Of a stretch of DNA of 64,000 nucleotides, positions 46,290 through 58,351 are shown in pieces. The notes under the pieces are model-generated. The model searched no databases and was not told the origin of the DNA. It worked only from the letters and a program-made list of their open reading frames with translations. Source of the stretch: Aquabacterium commune. Its GTDB lineage: Bacteria > Pseudomonadota > Gammaproteobacteria > Burkholderiales > Burkholderiaceae_C. Numbering within the stretch: the stretch's first letter is position 1; each line of letters begins with the position of its first letter. The DNA lies in the NCBI RefSeq assembly GCF_004362855.1, contig NZ_SNXW01000006.1:215330-279329 (forward strand), read 5' to 3'. The translations under genes were made by a program, and so were the position numbers.

Positions 46290-47127
46290 GAGCAAAGTCG
46301 ATCCCATCGTTGAATTGCACCCCTGGCTGGCCTTGACGCCGGGTCAGGCCCTGCTGGAGTGGGAGCAGCAGCAGATGGACAGGCTGGTGGCCGACATCTT
46401 CGGCTTCCATGCGCTGCAACTGGGCCTGCCCGAGCTGGACGCCTTGCGGGCCAACCGCATGCAGCACCGTTGGCTGGCGCTGGACACAGCCTACCAGCAT
46501 TGGAGCCCCCCGGCCGAGCTGGCGCCCCTGGTGCATGGGCCTGTGGAGATCGACAGCAGCCTGTTGTGCGGTGCGCCGTTCAGCTTGCGCTGTGACTTCG
46601 AGTCGCTGCCCTTCCCATCGAACAGCCTGGACCTGGTTGTCTTGCCGCACGCGCTGGAGCTGGCGCGCGACCCGCACCACACGCTGCGCGAGGTCGAGCG
46701 GGTGCTGGTGCCCGAGGGGCGGGTGGTGATCGCCGGCTTCAACCCGGCCAGCCTGTGGGGCTTGTGGCAGCGCATGGGGCGGTGGGGTGTCAAGCCCGCC
46801 TTGGTCTTGCCGCAGGGGGAGTTCATCGCCTATTGGCGCCTGCGCGACTGGTTGCGCTTGCTCGACCTGGAGGTGGAGGGCGGCTGCTTCGGTTGTTACC
46901 GTCCCATGGTGCGTCAGGCATCGTCCTGGGATCGGCTGCGCTGGATGGAGCACGCGGGTGACCGCTGGTGGCCCGTGCTCGGCGCGGTGTATTTCGTGGT
47001 GGCCGTCAAGCGGGTGCGCGGCATGCACCTGGTGGGCAAGGTCAAGAAAGCCCGCATGCATGCGGCCGCGGCACCCGCCGTGGTCGCGCAGCGCGGCACA
47101 ACAAGGAACGTGAGCAAGCATGAGTGA
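46288..47127 (+). CDS. Class I SAM-dependent methyltransferase
   Basis: This is a 279-residue Methyltransf_11-type protein. The clearest segments are the post-I motif region [59 protein letters not shown] and the C-terminal [36 protein letters not shown] glycine-rich motif I is weak. Proteins of this shape next to gloB and rnhA are conserved in Burkholderiales but their substrate is not established. The gene overlaps rnhA by eight bases, and its start codon overlaps that of gloB. Confidence 0.82.
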   Translation: MSKVDPIVELHPWLALTPGQALLEWEQQQMDRLVADIFGFHALQLGLPELDALRANRMQHRWLALDTAYQHWSPPAELAPLVHGPVEIDSSLLCGAPFSLRCDFESLPFPSNSLDLVVLPHALELARDPHHTLREVERVLVPEGRVVIAGFNPASLWGLWQRMGRWGVKPALVLPQGEFIAYWRLRDWLRLLDLEVEGGCFGCYRPMVRQASSWDRLRWMEHAGDRWWPVLGAVYFVVAVKRVRGMHLVGKVKKARMHAAAAPAVVAQRGTTRNVSKHE

Positions 47128-47569
47128 GGCAAGCAAGCCCTCGGTGGTCGTCTATACCGATGGCGCCTGCAAGGGCAACCCGGGCCGTGGCGGCTGGGGG
47201 GTGTGGATGGTCAGTGGGCCCCACGAGAAAGAGATGTGGGGCGGCGAGATGCTGACCACGAACAACCGCATGGAGCTCACTGCCGTCATCGAGGCGCTGC
47301 AGGTGCTCAAGCGGCATTGCCACGTGGCGATCTACACCGACAGCGAGTACGTGCGCAAGGGCATCACCGAGTGGATCACGGGCTGGAAACGCCGCGGCTG
47401 GAAAACGGCCGACGGCAAGCCGGTCAAGAACGTGGAGCTCTGGACGCGGCTGGAAGCCTTGACGCTCCAGCACAAAGTCGATTGGCACTGGGTGAAGGGC
47501 CACGCGGGCGACCCGGGCAACGAACGGGCCGATGGCCTGGCCAACCGGGGCGCGGCCGAGGCGCGCTGA
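47120..47569 (+). CDS. rnhA: Ribonuclease HI
   Basis: RNase HI removes RNA from RNA-DNA hybrids. The 149 residues carry the catalytic carboxylates Asp14 ([11 protein letters not shown]), Glu52 (NNRMEL), Asp74 (YTDSEYV) and Asp138 (GNERAD) and the basic protrusion [17 protein letters not shown]. The start at 47120 overlaps the end of the methyltransferase gene by eight bases, which suggests coupling. The length and order are standard. Confidence 0.96.
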   Translation: MSEASKPSVVVYTDGACKGNPGRGGWGVWMVSGPHEKEMWGGEMLTTNNRMELTAVIEALQVLKRHCHVAIYTDSEYVRKGITEWITGWKRRGWKTADGKPVKNVELWTRLEALTLQHKVDWHWVKGHAGDPGNERADGLANRGAAEAR

Positions 47570-47581
47570 ACCGGCTTCTGG

Positions 47582-47610
47582 GGCGCTCAGATGGCGCTCA
47601 GGGCGCTCAG
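47582..47610. repeat. Tandem GGCGCTCAG repeats at the 3' end of the GNAT gene
   Basis: GGCGCTCAG occurs at 47582-47590, 47593-47601 and 47602-47610. Read on the minus strand each copy contains TGA, and the last one is the actual stop codon of the acetyltransferase gene. The copies lie in the short gap between the convergent rnhA and GNAT genes. Confidence 0.75.
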
Positions 47611-48167
47611 AGGATGAGCACCATGGTGAGCTTGTCGAAGTAGCGCGCCTGGCCGTTTTTGTCGGTGAGCTTGAGGGCATGCGGCAGGACGCCGCAGCCC
47701 TGGAAACCTGCGCGTTCATACAGGCGGATGGCCGACTGGCTGGAGGTGCTCACGCGCAGCACGATTTGCTCCAGGCCCAGCGCTTGGCGCGCTTCGGCGA
47801 TGGCCGCTTCGATCAGCATCAGGCCCACGCCGCTGCCGGTGTGGGCGGGGTGGACCATCATGCTGTTGAGCTCGGCGCTGTGGCGCAGCTTGGCCTGGGT
47901 TTGCCGCTCCAGGCCGATCATGCCGATGAGGTCCTGGCCGAGCCAGGCGCCTAGCAGGAAAGAGCCGCCGCGCGTTTCGCCCAGGCCGAGCCGGCCCAGG
48001 TAGCTTTCGGGCGGGCGGGCCTGTTCGCTTTCGATGTCGGCATCGAAGGCGTCGGGATGCAGGCGCAGGGCCTCGTCGCGCAGGCTTTTGTAGGCGCTCA
48101 GCTGGGCTGGCGCCACGCGCGAAATGCGCACGGCGGGTGTGTGCCCAGTGGGCTCAGTCCCGGCCAT
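47607..48167 (-). CDS. GNAT family N-acetyltransferase
   Basis: This is a 186-residue acetyltransferase of the GNAT fold. Visible motifs are the acetyl-CoA-binding MMVHPAHTGSGVGLMLIEAAIAEAR region (R/Q-x-x-G-x-G/A pattern is somewhat degenerate) and the C-terminal LYERAGFQGCG. The substrate is unknown. It overlaps mobA by 14 bases on the same strand and takes the place where moeA is found in other species; this says nothing about its role. Confidence 0.85.
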   Translation of the reverse strand: MAGTEPTGHTPAVRISRVAPAQLSAYKSLRDEALRLHPDAFDADIESEQARPPESYLGRLGLGETRGGSFLLGAWLGQDLIGMIGLERQTQAKLRHSAELNSMMVHPAHTGSGVGLMLIEAAIAEARQALGLEQIVLRVSTSSQSAIRLYERAGFQGCGVLPHALKLTDKNGQARYFDKLTMVLIL

Positions 48168-48906
48168 GCAGTGTCTCCAGGGTGTTCATGTTTTGAAAAT
48201 CGGTCTCCGGGTCGAAGCATACGCCGACCCATGGCTGGGCTTGTGTCCAGCGGCCGATTTTGCGTTCACCGTTCACGAATGACCGCAGCATCCCATCGAA
48301 CACCCGCCGTCGCATGAGGGCGCAGACCCACTGGTGGCGCGTGCCGTCGCTGCCGTCTGCCGGGGCTGGGTCCTGCGTGACGGGCACGGCGATGTCGGCC
48401 TTGTGCTGGAGGGCGGCTGCCAGCAGCCTGGGCCAGAGGTCGCGCGGCAGCCGTGGGGTGTCGCATGGCAGCACCAGCACCCACTCAGTGTGGCTGTGGC
48501 GCAGGGCGGTGAGGATGCCGGCCATCGGGCCACTGCGTTCGGGCAGGTCGGCATCGTCGGGCAGCACGCCGCCGGGCACCGCCAGGGGCACGCCTTGCCG
48601 CAGCACGGGGCCGCATCGGGCCAGCAGGTCGCGGTAGCGCTCCGGGTGGCGGTTGGCGGTGATGCCGATGGCGCTCAGGCGGGCCGGCGCGCGTGTCTGC
48701 GCGTTCGCCGAGGCTTCTGCCGATGCGGCGTCGGATGCGGTATCTGATGCGGTGAGGCTGTCCAGCACCCACGCGGCCAGTGGGCGGCCTTGCCAGCTCA
48801 CCAACCCTTTGTCCTGGCCTTGCATGCGCCGGCCTTCGCCGCCGGCCAGCAGCCAGGCGCTGACGGTGTGGGTGGGTGGCACGTCGGGGGTGCCAATGTT
48901 GGCCAT
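48154..48906 (-). CDS. mobA: Molybdenum cofactor guanylyltransferase
   Basis: MobA attaches GMP to molybdenum cofactor to form the bis-MGD form used by many reductases. The 250 residues show the nucleotide-binding start AWLLAGGEGRRMQGQDKGLVSWQGRPL, GPMAGILTAL, the metal-binding VLPCDTPRLPRDLW, and NMNTLETL at the end. An extra Ala/Ser-rich insertion near 52-75 makes it longer than E. coli MobA. The ATG at 48906 begins four bases after the moaA stop. Confidence 0.92.
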   Translation of the reverse strand: MANIGTPDVPPTHTVSAWLLAGGEGRRMQGQDKGLVSWQGRPLAAWVLDSLTASDTASDAASAEASANAQTRAPARLSAIGITANRHPERYRDLLARCGPVLRQGVPLAVPGGVLPDDADLPERSGPMAGILTALRHSHTEWVLVLPCDTPRLPRDLWPRLLAAALQHKADIAVPVTQDPAPADGSDGTRHQWVCALMRRRVFDGMLRSFVNGERKIGRWTQAQPWVGVCFDPETDFQNMNTLETLHGRD

Positions 48907-48910
48907 GCGC

Positions 48911-50092
48911 TCAGCCGCCGATGTAGCTCATCTCGACGCGCGGGGCGTCGGGCAGCTCGCCGGGGTGGTCCAGGCCGCGCAGTTCGGAGTAGCGGTCGGT
49001 GCGCCCCTGCCAGAGGGCGGCGATGCTGCGCGTCAAAGTGGCGTCGTCGGTGTGACCGTCGCGCAGCAGGCTGCGCAGGTCATGGCCTTGCGAGGCGAAC
49101 AGGCAGGTGTAGAGGCGGCCGTCGGTGGACAGGCGCAGGCGCGTGCAGTTGCCGCAGAAGGCCTGGGTCACGCTGGAGATGAAGCCGACGTGCCCTGCGC
49201 CGTCGGCGTAGGCCCAGCGCTCGGCGGTGTCGCTGTGGCGAGGGGCATCGACGGCTTGCAGCGGGTGCTGTGCGTGGATGAGCGCGCGGACGTCGCTGGA
49301 GGGTAGCATGTGGGCCATGTCCCAGCGGTTGGTCTGGCCCACGTCCATGAACTCGATGAAGCGCAGCTCGATGCCCGTGCCGCGGAAGTGGCGGGCCATG
49401 GGCAGGATCTCGCCATCGTTCACGCCTTTTTGCACCACCATGTTGACCTTCAGCGGCGCCAGGCCCACGCGCTGGGCGGCCTCGATGCCGGCCAGCACCT
49501 CGCCCACCTCGCTCTGGCTGTCGCTCATGCGCTGGAACATGTCGGGGGAGAGGGCGTCCAGGCTCACGGTCAGGCGCTGCAGGCCGGCGTCTTTCAAGGC
49601 CTGGGCCTTGCGGGTCAGCAGCACGCCATTGGTGGTCAGGGTGAGCTCGGGCGGTGTGCCGTCCAACGTGCGCAGGGCCGCCAGTTGGGCGATCAGCCGC
49701 TCCAGGTCGCGGCGCATCAGCGGTTCACCGCCGGTCAGGCGCAGTTTGCGCACGCCCAGGCGCAAGGCGGCGGCTGCGGCGCGCGTGATTTCCTCGAAGC
49801 TCAGCAGGGCCTCGTGCGGCAGGAACACGTGGTCGCGGCCAAAAGCAGCGCGCGGCATGCAATAGCCGCAGCGGAAGTTGCAGCGGTCGGTCACGGAGAT
49901 GCGCAGGTCGCGCAAGGCGCGGCCGCGCTGGTCCCGTGGCGATGTCGTCGTGGGCGGAGCCTGGGGTGCCAGTGCGGCGGGCATGGGCAAAGCCTCACCG
50001 CCGGCCACACGAACAGGCGCCTCAGGCTTCAGGCTGGTATCTGGCTGGATGGGGATGACCCCGTGAGGGCGCGGTACTGCGGGCAGGCTCAT
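48911..50092 (-). CDS. moaA: GTP 3',8-cyclase (MoaA)
   Basis: MoaA is a radical-SAM enzyme that starts molybdopterin synthesis from GTP. The 393 residues have the radical-SAM cluster CNFRCGYC (71-78) and a second 4Fe-4S site near the C-terminus ([18 protein letters not shown]). The GG tail (SYIGG) is also conserved. The N-terminus before [10 protein letters not shown] is about 55 residues longer than usual and Pro/Ala-rich, so the real start may be later, for instance at ATG 49984. It is followed directly by mobA. Confidence 0.93.
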   Translation of the reverse strand: MSLPAVPRPHGVIPIQPDTSLKPEAPVRVAGGEALPMPAALAPQAPPTTTSPRDQRGRALRDLRISVTDRCNFRCGYCMPRAAFGRDHVFLPHEALLSFEEITRAAAAALRLGVRKLRLTGGEPLMRRDLERLIAQLAALRTLDGTPPELTLTTNGVLLTRKAQALKDAGLQRLTVSLDALSPDMFQRMSDSQSEVGEVLAGIEAAQRVGLAPLKVNMVVQKGVNDGEILPMARHFRGTGIELRFIEFMDVGQTNRWDMAHMLPSSDVRALIHAQHPLQAVDAPRHSDTAERWAYADGAGHVGFISSVTQAFCGNCTRLRLSTDGRLYTCLFASQGHDLRSLLRDGHTDDATLTRSIAALWQGRTDRYSELRGLDHPGELPDAPRVEMSYIGG

Positions 50093-50134
50093 GGACGCTG
50101 ATTGTGCCGCGCAAGCCTTGGGCCTGATCGCAAC

Positions 50135-50860
50135 TCAGTTGTTCCGCGAGGTCGGGGCGTTTTGCGCCGACACGGCCGGTGCGCGCCGTGCACCGTCAAA
50201 GCGCTGCTGCCAGTAGGCCTGGCGCATGTCTTCGACGCGCACTTGGCCACCCGCGCGGGGCGAGTGGATGAACTTGTTGTCGCCGATGTAGATGCCGACG
50301 TGCGAGAAGGTGTGGCGCAAGGTGTTGAAGAACACCAGATCGCCTGGCTTGAGTTCGGCCTGCTGGACCGGCATCAACGCGGGGGAGTTGGCCTGCTCGA
50401 TGGCGCGGCGCGGCAGGATCAGACCGATGCTGTTTTCGAAGACGTGGCGCGTGAATCCGCTGCAATCGAAGCCGGTTTCCCTGGAGTCACCGCCGCGGCG
50501 GTAGGGCACGCCCAGGAAGTTCATGGCCGACAGCACGAGTTCGGACGCGATGTCGGTGGCTGTGTTGCGCACCTGCTGGGCCAATTCGGCCACAGGGCGC
50601 TTGGATGGCATCAGGCCCTTGTCGGCGAGGAAACGCGCGACGGGGTCGTCAGATTCCGCGGTGTTGCTTGGCGCCGCCGTGACGGACACGGTCGCAGACT
50701 GAGGCACGGCTTGTGCGTGGACAGGCTGCGAGAGGAGGCCGGAAATCAGCGCGACACAGAGAAGCAGGGTAGCCAGAGAAGCGATGCGCTGCGATCCAGG
50801 CCCGGCAGTGTGACCGGTGGCAATCGCCGCCTGGCCGGAGTGTCGGGTCGTGAAAGGCAT
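50135..50860 (-). CDS. NlpC/P60 family C40 peptidoglycan peptidase
   Basis: This is an exported cell-wall hydrolase. The signal peptide (about 25-50, cleavage after VHA) is followed by about 60 linker residues and the NlpC/P60 domain with catalytic Cys133 (DCSGFTRHV), His187 (SHVGIYIG) and a polar third residue near His199 (FIHSPRAGG). All three are present in the expected order. The ATG at 50860 is used; a TTG three codons upstream is in frame. It is single, with 165 bases to ohr. Confidence 0.9.
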   Translation of the reverse strand: MPFTTRHSGQAAIATGHTAGPGSQRIASLATLLLCVALISGLLSQPVHAQAVPQSATVSVTAAPSNTAESDDPVARFLADKGLMPSKRPVAELAQQVRNTATDIASELVLSAMNFLGVPYRRGGDSRETGFDCSGFTRHVFENSIGLILPRRAIEQANSPALMPVQQAELKPGDLVFFNTLRHTFSHVGIYIGDNKFIHSPRAGGQVRVEDMRQAYWQQRFDGARRAPAVSAQNAPTSRNN

Positions 50861-51025
50861 GGGTCGCAAGGTTAGGCGGTGGGATGCCGCCCGTCAATCT
50901 CGGATGCTCAGGGATAACGTGAGATTAACACCCTTTTTCTGGCATTCCGCCCACTGGCAGCAGGTGCAACTGGATGTGTTTGTGGCATGCAATCCGCCAC
51001 CTGCTGCCGTTGGGCCGCGTTGGCG

Positions 51026-51451
51026 TCAGACCAGTTCGAGCACGACGTCGATGTTGCCGCGGGTGGCGTTGGAGTAGGGGCAGACCTGGTGGGCGGCGTC
51101 GATCAGGGCTTGTGCCTCGGCGCGGTCCATGCCGGGCAAGGTGATGCTCAGCTTGACGGTGATGCCGAAGCCGGCAGGGATCGGGCCGATGCCGACGGCG
51201 CCAGCGATCTGGGTGCCGCTGGGCAGAAGTTTCTTGTTCTGGCCGGCGACGAAGCCCATGGCACCCAGGAAGCAGGCGCTGTAGCCGGCGGCGAACAGCT
51301 GCTCGGGGTTGGTGCCATCGCCCTTGCCACCCATTTCCACCGGGCGGGCCAGTGCCACGTCCAGGGCGTTGTCGGAGCTGGTGGCGCGTCCATCGCGTCC
51401 GCCGGTGGCGGTGGCGTGGGCGGTGTAGATGACTTGGGTCGGGGAGGCCAT
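51026..51451 (-). CDS. ohr: Organic hydroperoxide resistance protein Ohr
   Basis: Ohr is a thiol peroxidase of the OsmC/Ohr family that reduces organic hydroperoxides using lipoylated partners. The 141 residues have both active cysteines: Cys60 (YSACFLGA) and Cys124 (VCPYSNATRGN), plus the conserved TATGGRDGRA at the N-terminus. AAGGA precedes the ATG at 51451. An ohrR gene lies upstream on the same strand, and a palindrome between them is a likely operator. Confidence 0.94.
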   Translation of the reverse strand: MASPTQVIYTAHATATGGRDGRATSSDNALDVALARPVEMGGKGDGTNPEQLFAAGYSACFLGAMGFVAGQNKKLLPSGTQIAGAVGIGPIPAGFGITVKLSITLPGMDRAEAQALIDAAHQVCPYSNATRGNIDVVLELV

Positions 51452-51483
51452 GGTGTGTCCTTTCAGGTCTGAGGTGTTTGTCA

Positions 51484-51503
51484 TTCAATTGTGTGCAACT
51501 GAA
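51484..51503 (-). promoter_or_regulatory. Candidate OhrR operator upstream of ohr
   Basis: TTCAATTG (51484-51491) and CAACTGAA (51496-51503) form an inverted repeat with a four-base spacer and one mismatch in eight. The A/T-rich core CAATT is typical of OhrR-family sites, and it lies 33 bases before the ohr start, between ohrR and ohr. Confidence 0.6.
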
Positions 51504-51582
51504 TTGGTCCCAGTCTAAAGCGGATGATGTGAGCTGGGCAGCCGCAAGGGCACCAATCCCTCACGGCGTGTGGGGCTGTCGT

Positions 51583-52080
51583 TCAGGCCTGGAGTTGCTG
51601 CCGAAGGGCGTGCAGTTGTCGCCGAAGCGAAGACATCTCGTCGATCGCCATCCCGGCCTGGCAGAAGATGGCCTCGGGCACGCCTTCGGCCCGTTCGCGC
51701 AGCGCGGCACCCTGGGGTGTCAGCGAGATGCGCACGCGGCGCTCATCGGTGGCATCGCGTTGGCGGGACACCCAGCCGGCCGCTTCCATGCGCTTGAGCA
51801 GTGGCGTGAGGGTGCCGGAGTCAAGCTGGAGCAGCTCGCCGAGCTCGAGCACGGTGTGGTCGTCGCGCTCCCAGAGCACCAGCATCACGAGGTACTGCGG
51901 GTAGGTCAGGCCCAAGGGCGCCAGCAGCGGCTTGTAGAGCTTGGTCATGGCCAGCGAGGTGGCGTAGAGCGCAAAGCACAGCTGGCTGTCCAGGCGCAGC
52001 ATGTCAGCGTGGGTGCTTGCCGAGGGACTGGTGTTGCTGTGGGCTCTGGGGCTGCTGGTGGTGCGAGGGGAGCGGGGCAT
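51583..52080 (-). CDS. ohrR: MarR-family organic-peroxide sensor OhrR
   Basis: OhrR represses ohr until a reactive cysteine is oxidised by organic peroxide. The protein has the MarR winged helix (LDSGTLTPLLKRMEAAGWVSRQRDATDERRVRISLT) and the N-terminal reactive Cys in LDSQLCFALYA. With the ATG at 52080 it has 165 residues; starting at 52002 gives 139 residues, which is nearer the usual OhrR length. Neither has an obvious ribosome site. ohr lies 131 bases downstream. Confidence 0.92.
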   Translation of the reverse strand: MPRSPRTTSSPRAHSNTSPSASTHADMLRLDSQLCFALYATSLAMTKLYKPLLAPLGLTYPQYLVMLVLWERDDHTVLELGELLQLDSGTLTPLLKRMEAAGWVSRQRDATDERRVRISLTPQGAALRERAEGVPEAIFCQAGMAIDEMSSLRRQLHALRQQLQA

Positions 52081-52122
52081 GCGGCATGGTAGCGCCGAGT
52101 GGCTGGTCGCTGTGGTGGCTGT

Positions 52123-54144
<2,022 letters not shown>

Positions 54145-54151
54145 GAAGGAC

Positions 54152-55039
54152 TCAATGGGGAAGGATCAGGGCGTCGCGGGTGACGAGCAGGAGCTGGTCG
54201 TCGCCGGACGTCGTGGGCAGCCAGGTGACGGCGGGGGCGAGTTCGGGGAAGGCGCGTTCGAAGTTCGGGCGCTCGTTGCCGATCTCCAGCACCAGCACGG
54301 CGTCCTCGCTCAGGAATCGGTCGGGCGCTGCGCGCAGGGCCGCGAACAGGGCGCGGGTGAAGTCCATGCCGTCTTCGCCCGAGGCCAGCGCGAGTTCGGG
54401 CTCGGCGCGGTACTCGGCGGGCAGGGCTTGCATGGACGCCGCGTTGACGTAGGGCGGGTTGCACAGGACCAGGTCATACGGCCCGCGCACGCCAGACACG
54501 CCATCGCTTTTCAGCAAGGTGATGCGGTCTTGCAGGCCGTGCGCATCGACGTTGATGCGGGCCACGGCCAAGGCGTCGTCGCTGATGTCGGCGGCGTCCA
54601 CCGTGACCTCGGGGAAGGCCATGGCGGCCAGCACGGCCAGGCTGCCGTTGCCGGTGCACAGGTCCAGCACGCGGCGGGTGTGCTCCCCCAGCCAGGCGTC
54701 GATGCTGCCATCGGCCAGCACCTCGGCGATGAAGGAGCGCGGCACGATGGCGCGCTCATCGACATAGAAGGGCACACCCTGGAGCCAGGCTTGCTTCGTC
54801 AGGTAGGCGGCGGGCTTGCGCGTGGCGATGCGCTCGCCGATGAGCTCGTGGACCGCGTCGGTCTGGTCGGTGCCGACCGGCAGGTCCGCGACCTCGTCGA
54901 GGCCATCGATGGGCAGGTTCAGGCGCCACAGCACCAGCCAGGCGGCCTCGTCGAAGGCGTTGGTGGTGCCGTGCCCGAAGGCCACGCCGGCGTCGCTCAG
55001 GCGCTGGGCGCTGGCTTCGATCAGTTCGATGACGTTCAC
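54152..55039 (-). CDS. prmB: 50S ribosomal protein L3 N5-glutamine methyltransferase
   Basis: PrmB methylates glutamine 150 of ribosomal protein L3. The 295 residues contain [17 protein letters not shown] (motif I), the catalytic NPPY ([14 protein letters not shown]), and the HemK-family N-terminal helical domain with [38 protein letters not shown]. The start is GTG at 55039 and overlaps the dapE stop by four bases, suggesting coupling. The length is standard. Confidence 0.93.
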   Translation of the reverse strand: MNVIELIEASAQRLSDAGVAFGHGTTNAFDEAAWLVLWRLNLPIDGLDEVADLPVGTDQTDAVHELIGERIATRKPAAYLTKQAWLQGVPFYVDERAIVPRSFIAEVLADGSIDAWLGEHTRRVLDLCTGNGSLAVLAAMAFPEVTVDAADISDDALAVARINVDAHGLQDRITLLKSDGVSGVRGPYDLVLCNPPYVNAASMQALPAEYRAEPELALASGEDGMDFTRALFAALRAAPDRFLSEDAVLVLEIGNERPNFERAFPELAPAVTWLPTTSGDDQLLLVTRDALILPH

Positions 55040-56184
55040 GCGAGCAGCCTTTCCAGGGTGCCGCGGTAGATGTCCTTGAGCGGCTCGATGTCGGCGACGC
55101 GCACGTGCTCGTCGATCTTGTGGATGCTGGCGTTCACGGGGCCGAACTCCACGACCTGCGGACAGATCTGCGCGATGAAGCGGCCATCCGAGGTGCCGCC
55201 CGTGGTGGACAGCTCGGTGGTGACGCCGGTGACCTGCGCGATGGCCGCGGCCATGGCTTCCACCAGCGGGCCCTTGCGGGTCAGGAAGGGGCGGCCGCCC
55301 AAGGTCCAGTCGATGTGGAAGTCCAGTCCGTGCTGGCGCAGCACGTCTTTGAGGCGCTGCTGCAGCGATTCGGGCGTGGACTCGGTCGAGAAGCGGAAGT
55401 TGAAGTCGATGACAACCTCGCCGGGGATGACGTTGTTGGCGCCGGTGCCCGCGTGCACGTTCGACATCTGCCAGCTGGTCGGCGGGAAGTGCTCGTTGCC
55501 TTGGTCCCAGACGATGCCGACCAGCTCGGCCAGGGCCGGAGCCACCACGTGGATGGGGTTCCTCGCCAGGTGCGGGTAGGCGATGTGGCCTTGCACGCCC
55601 TGGACGCGCAGCTTGCCCGAGAGCGAACCGCGGCGGCCGTTCTTGATCATGTCGCCGACCTGCTGCACCGAGGTCGGCTCACCGACGATGCAGGCGTCCA
55701 GGCGCTGGCCTTGCTGCTGCAGCCACTCGCACACCTTCACGGTGCCATCGACCGAGGGGCCTTCTTCGTCGCTGGTGATGAGGAAGGCGATGCTGCCCTT
55801 GTGCTGCGGGTGGGCGGCGATGAATTCTTCCGAGGCCACGACCATGGCGGCCAGCGAGGTTTTCATGTCGGCGGCGCCGCGGCCGTAGAGCAGGCCGTCG
55901 CGGTGGCTGGGCACGAAGGGCGGGCTGCCCCACTGGTCGAGCGGACCGGTGGGCACGACGTCGGTGTGGCCAGCGAAGGCCAGCACGGGCGCGGACTCGT
56001 CGCTGCCGCGCTTGATGGCCCACAGGTTGGTCACGGGGGCGTCGGCTGGGCCGAAGCTCAGCGCGCGGCATTCGAAACCCAAGGCCTTCAGGCGCTCGGT
56101 CATGAGGGCCTGGCAACCCTGGTCTTCGGGCGTGACGGAGGGGCGGGCGATCAGCGCCTCGGTGAGGCGCAGGGTGGCGGTCAT
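55036..56184 (-). CDS. dapE: Succinyl-diaminopimelate desuccinylase
   Basis: DapE removes succinate from N-succinyl-LL-diaminopimelate in lysine and cell-wall precursor synthesis. The 382 residues show the M20 metallopeptidase pattern: [44 protein letters not shown] (catalytic Glu pair), and FNFRFSTES and [33 protein letters not shown] in the second half. Two other genes of the same succinylase pathway, dapC and dapD, lie upstream on the same strand. Confidence 0.94.
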   Translation of the reverse strand: MTATLRLTEALIARPSVTPEDQGCQALMTERLKALGFECRALSFGPADAPVTNLWAIKRGSDESAPVLAFAGHTDVVPTGPLDQWGSPPFVPSHRDGLLYGRGAADMKTSLAAMVVASEEFIAAHPQHKGSIAFLITSDEEGPSVDGTVKVCEWLQQQGQRLDACIVGEPTSVQQVGDMIKNGRRGSLSGKLRVQGVQGHIAYPHLARNPIHVVAPALAELVGIVWDQGNEHFPPTSWQMSNVHAGTGANNVIPGEVVIDFNFRFSTESTPESLQQRLKDVLRQHGLDFHIDWTLGGRPFLTRKGPLVEAMAAAIAQVTGVTTELSTTGGTSDGRFIAQICPQVVEFGPVNASIHKIDEHVRVADIEPLKDIYRGTLERLLA

Positions 56185-56217
56185 GGCGGTTCCGGGAAAA
56201 ACGGGAGAAAGCGGGGG

Positions 56218-57417
56218 TCAGAAGCGCGTGGCACCGAAGCCTGTGGCGGGCTCGTCCGGGGTCACGTCCAGCGTGATCTCGGTGAAGGAAGGGCCGTGGT
56301 CCTGCTCTTCCGGCTTCTGGATCAGCTTCGTCTGCTGGCTGTTGTCGTTCTGCAGGCGCCACATCAGGTTGGTCGGCGAGTCGGCATGCAGCAAGCCTTC
56401 GTCGCGGCTGACGATGCCCTCGTTGATGAGGCGGGCGATGTCCTGCTCGTAGCTCTGCGAGCCCTCGGCCATGGATTTCTCCAGCGCTTCCTTGACGGCC
56501 GAGATGTCGCCACGCTCGATCATTTCCGACACCAGCTGCGTGTTCAGCAGCACCTCCACGGCGGGGATGCGGCCGCCGGCATTGGGGCCTGCCTGGGCCT
56601 TGAGCAGGCGCTGCGACACGATGGCCTTGAGGCCCGAGGCCAGGTCGTTGAGCAGTGCGGGGCGGGCTTCCGGCGTGTAGAAGGACAGGATGCGGCCCAG
56701 CGCGTGGTAGCTGTTGTTGGCGTGCAGGGTGGACAGCACCAGGTGGCCCGACAGCGCATACGACAGCGCCGCCGTCATGGTTTCGCGGTCGCGGATTTCA
56801 CCGATGAGGATGCAGTCCGGCGCCTGACGCAGCGCGTTCTTCAGGCCGACCTGAAGCGACTGCGTGTCGCGGCCCACTTCGCGCTGGTTGACGATGGACT
56901 TCTTGTTGACGAACAGGAACTCCAGCGGGTCCTCGATGGTGAGGATGTGCCCCGTCATGTGCTGGTTGCGGTACTCCAGCATCGACGCCAGGGTGGTGCT
57001 CTTGCCCGTGCCCGTGGCGCCGGCCAGCAAGATCAGCCCGCGCTTTTGCAGGATGAGCTCTTTGAGCACCGGCGGCACATTGAGCGTGTCGAGCGCCGGG
57101 ATGTCAGAAGGGATGTGGCGGAACACCGCCGCCACCGAGCCGCGCTGCTTGAACGCGCTCAGGCGGAAGATGGCCACGCCGGGAATCGTCAGGCCGAGGT
57201 TGAGCTCACCGGTTTCGTCCAGCTCTTCCATCTGGCTGGGCGACACCATCTCGGCCAGCAGCTGCCGGGGCTGAGACGGCGTCAGCACCTGGTCGGTCAA
57301 CTGCATGATCTGCCCGTTGATCTTGATGAGGATGGGCGTGCGTGCCGACAGGAAAACGTCCGAGGCCTTTTTCTCGGCCATCAGGCGCAGCACGCGTTCG
57401 AGGTTGCCACCGCTCAT
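56218..57417 (-). CDS. pilU: Type IV pilus retraction ATPase PilU
   Basis: PilT/PilU-type hexameric ATPases power twitching motility by pulling back type IV pili. The 399 residues contain the N-terminal PAS-like domain, Walker A GATGTGKST (133-141), the Asp box ILTIEDPLEFLF, Walker B LIGEIRDRETM and the His box LSTLHANN. PilU is favoured over PilT by RLSAFKQRGSVAAVFRHI and GHLVLSTLH. The ATG at 57417 has AGGAGA upstream. It lies between dapD and dapE, an association seen in other betaproteobacteria. Confidence 0.88.
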   Translation of the reverse strand: MSGGNLERVLRLMAEKKASDVFLSARTPILIKINGQIMQLTDQVLTPSQPRQLLAEMVSPSQMEELDETGELNLGLTIPGVAIFRLSAFKQRGSVAAVFRHIPSDIPALDTLNVPPVLKELILQKRGLILLAGATGTGKSTTLASMLEYRNQHMTGHILTIEDPLEFLFVNKKSIVNQREVGRDTQSLQVGLKNALRQAPDCILIGEIRDRETMTAALSYALSGHLVLSTLHANNSYHALGRILSFYTPEARPALLNDLASGLKAIVSQRLLKAQAGPNAGGRIPAVEVLLNTQLVSEMIERGDISAVKEALEKSMAEGSQSYEQDIARLINEGIVSRDEGLLHADSPTNLMWRLQNDNSQQTKLIQKPEEQDHGPSFTEITLDVTPDEPATGFGATRF

Positions 57418-57468
57418 CAAGGTCTCCTGGGATGTGGTTCAGACGGGCAGATCGCCTGCAAGGGCCGA

Positions 57469-58305
57469 TCAGGCGCCGCGCAGCAGGTCGTTGATGCTGG
57501 TCTTGGAGCGCGTTTGCGCGTCCACGCGCTTGACGATCACGGCGCAGTACAGCGAGTACTTGCCATCGGCCGAAGGCAGGTTGCCCGAGACCACCACCGA
57601 ACCGGCGGGGATGCGGCCATAGCTGACTTCGCCCGTGGCGCGGTCGTAGATCTTGGTGGACTGGCCGATGTACACGCCCATCGAGATCACCGAGTTTTCT
57701 TCGACGATCACGCCTTCGACCACCTCCGAGCGGGCGCCGATGAAGCAGTTGTCTTCGATGATGGTGGGGTTGGCCTGCAGGGGTTCCAGCACGCCGCCGA
57801 TGCCCACGCCGCCCGACAGGTGGACGTTCTTGCCGATCTGGGCGCAGGAGCCGACGGTGGCCCAGGTGTCCACCATGGTGCCTTCATCGACGTAGGCGCC
57901 GATGTTCACATAGGACGGCATCAGGATCACGTTCTTGGCCTGGAAGGAGCCGCGACGGGCAACGGCCGGGGGCACCACGCGCACGCCGGTGGCCTTGAGC
58001 TGCTCGGCGCTCATGCCGGCGTACTTGGTGGGCACCTTGTCGTAGAACTGCAGGGCGCCGTCGCCCATGGGCACGTTGTCGTTGAGGCGGAAGCTCAGCA
58101 GCACGGCCTTCTTGACCCACTGGTGCACTTCCCATTGCAGACCATTGGGGCCGTTGACCTTCTCGGCCACGCGGATCTTGCCGGTGTCGAGCTGGTCGAT
58201 GATGTGGTTGACGGCGTCACGGACTTCGGCGGGGGCGCTGGCGGCGGACAGCTCGGCGCGTTGTTCCCAGGCTTGGTCGATGGTGGTTTGCAGTGCGTTG
58301 CTCAT
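57469..58305 (-). CDS. dapD: 2,3,4,5-tetrahydropyridine-2,6-dicarboxylate N-succinyltransferase
   Basis: DapD succinylates tetrahydrodipicolinate, the entry step of the succinylase branch to diaminopimelate. The 278 residues contain the left-handed beta-helix ([53 protein letters not shown]) and the conserved [17 protein letters not shown] at the start. The length is standard. It lies 72 bases after the dapC stop and 51 bases before the pilU start. Confidence 0.95.
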   Translation of the reverse strand: MSNALQTTIDQAWEQRAELSAASAPAEVRDAVNHIIDQLDTGKIRVAEKVNGPNGLQWEVHQWVKKAVLLSFRLNDNVPMGDGALQFYDKVPTKYAGMSAEQLKATGVRVVPPAVARRGSFQAKNVILMPSYVNIGAYVDEGTMVDTWATVGSCAQIGKNVHLSGGVGIGGVLEPLQANPTIIEDNCFIGARSEVVEGVIVEENSVISMGVYIGQSTKIYDRATGEVSYGRIPAGSVVVSGNLPSADGKYSLYCAVIVKRVDAQTRSKTSINDLLRGA

Positions 58306-58351
58306 GGTGTGTTCTTCGGAGGCAAAAAAGGAGGGGCTGAAGCCGTGGACA

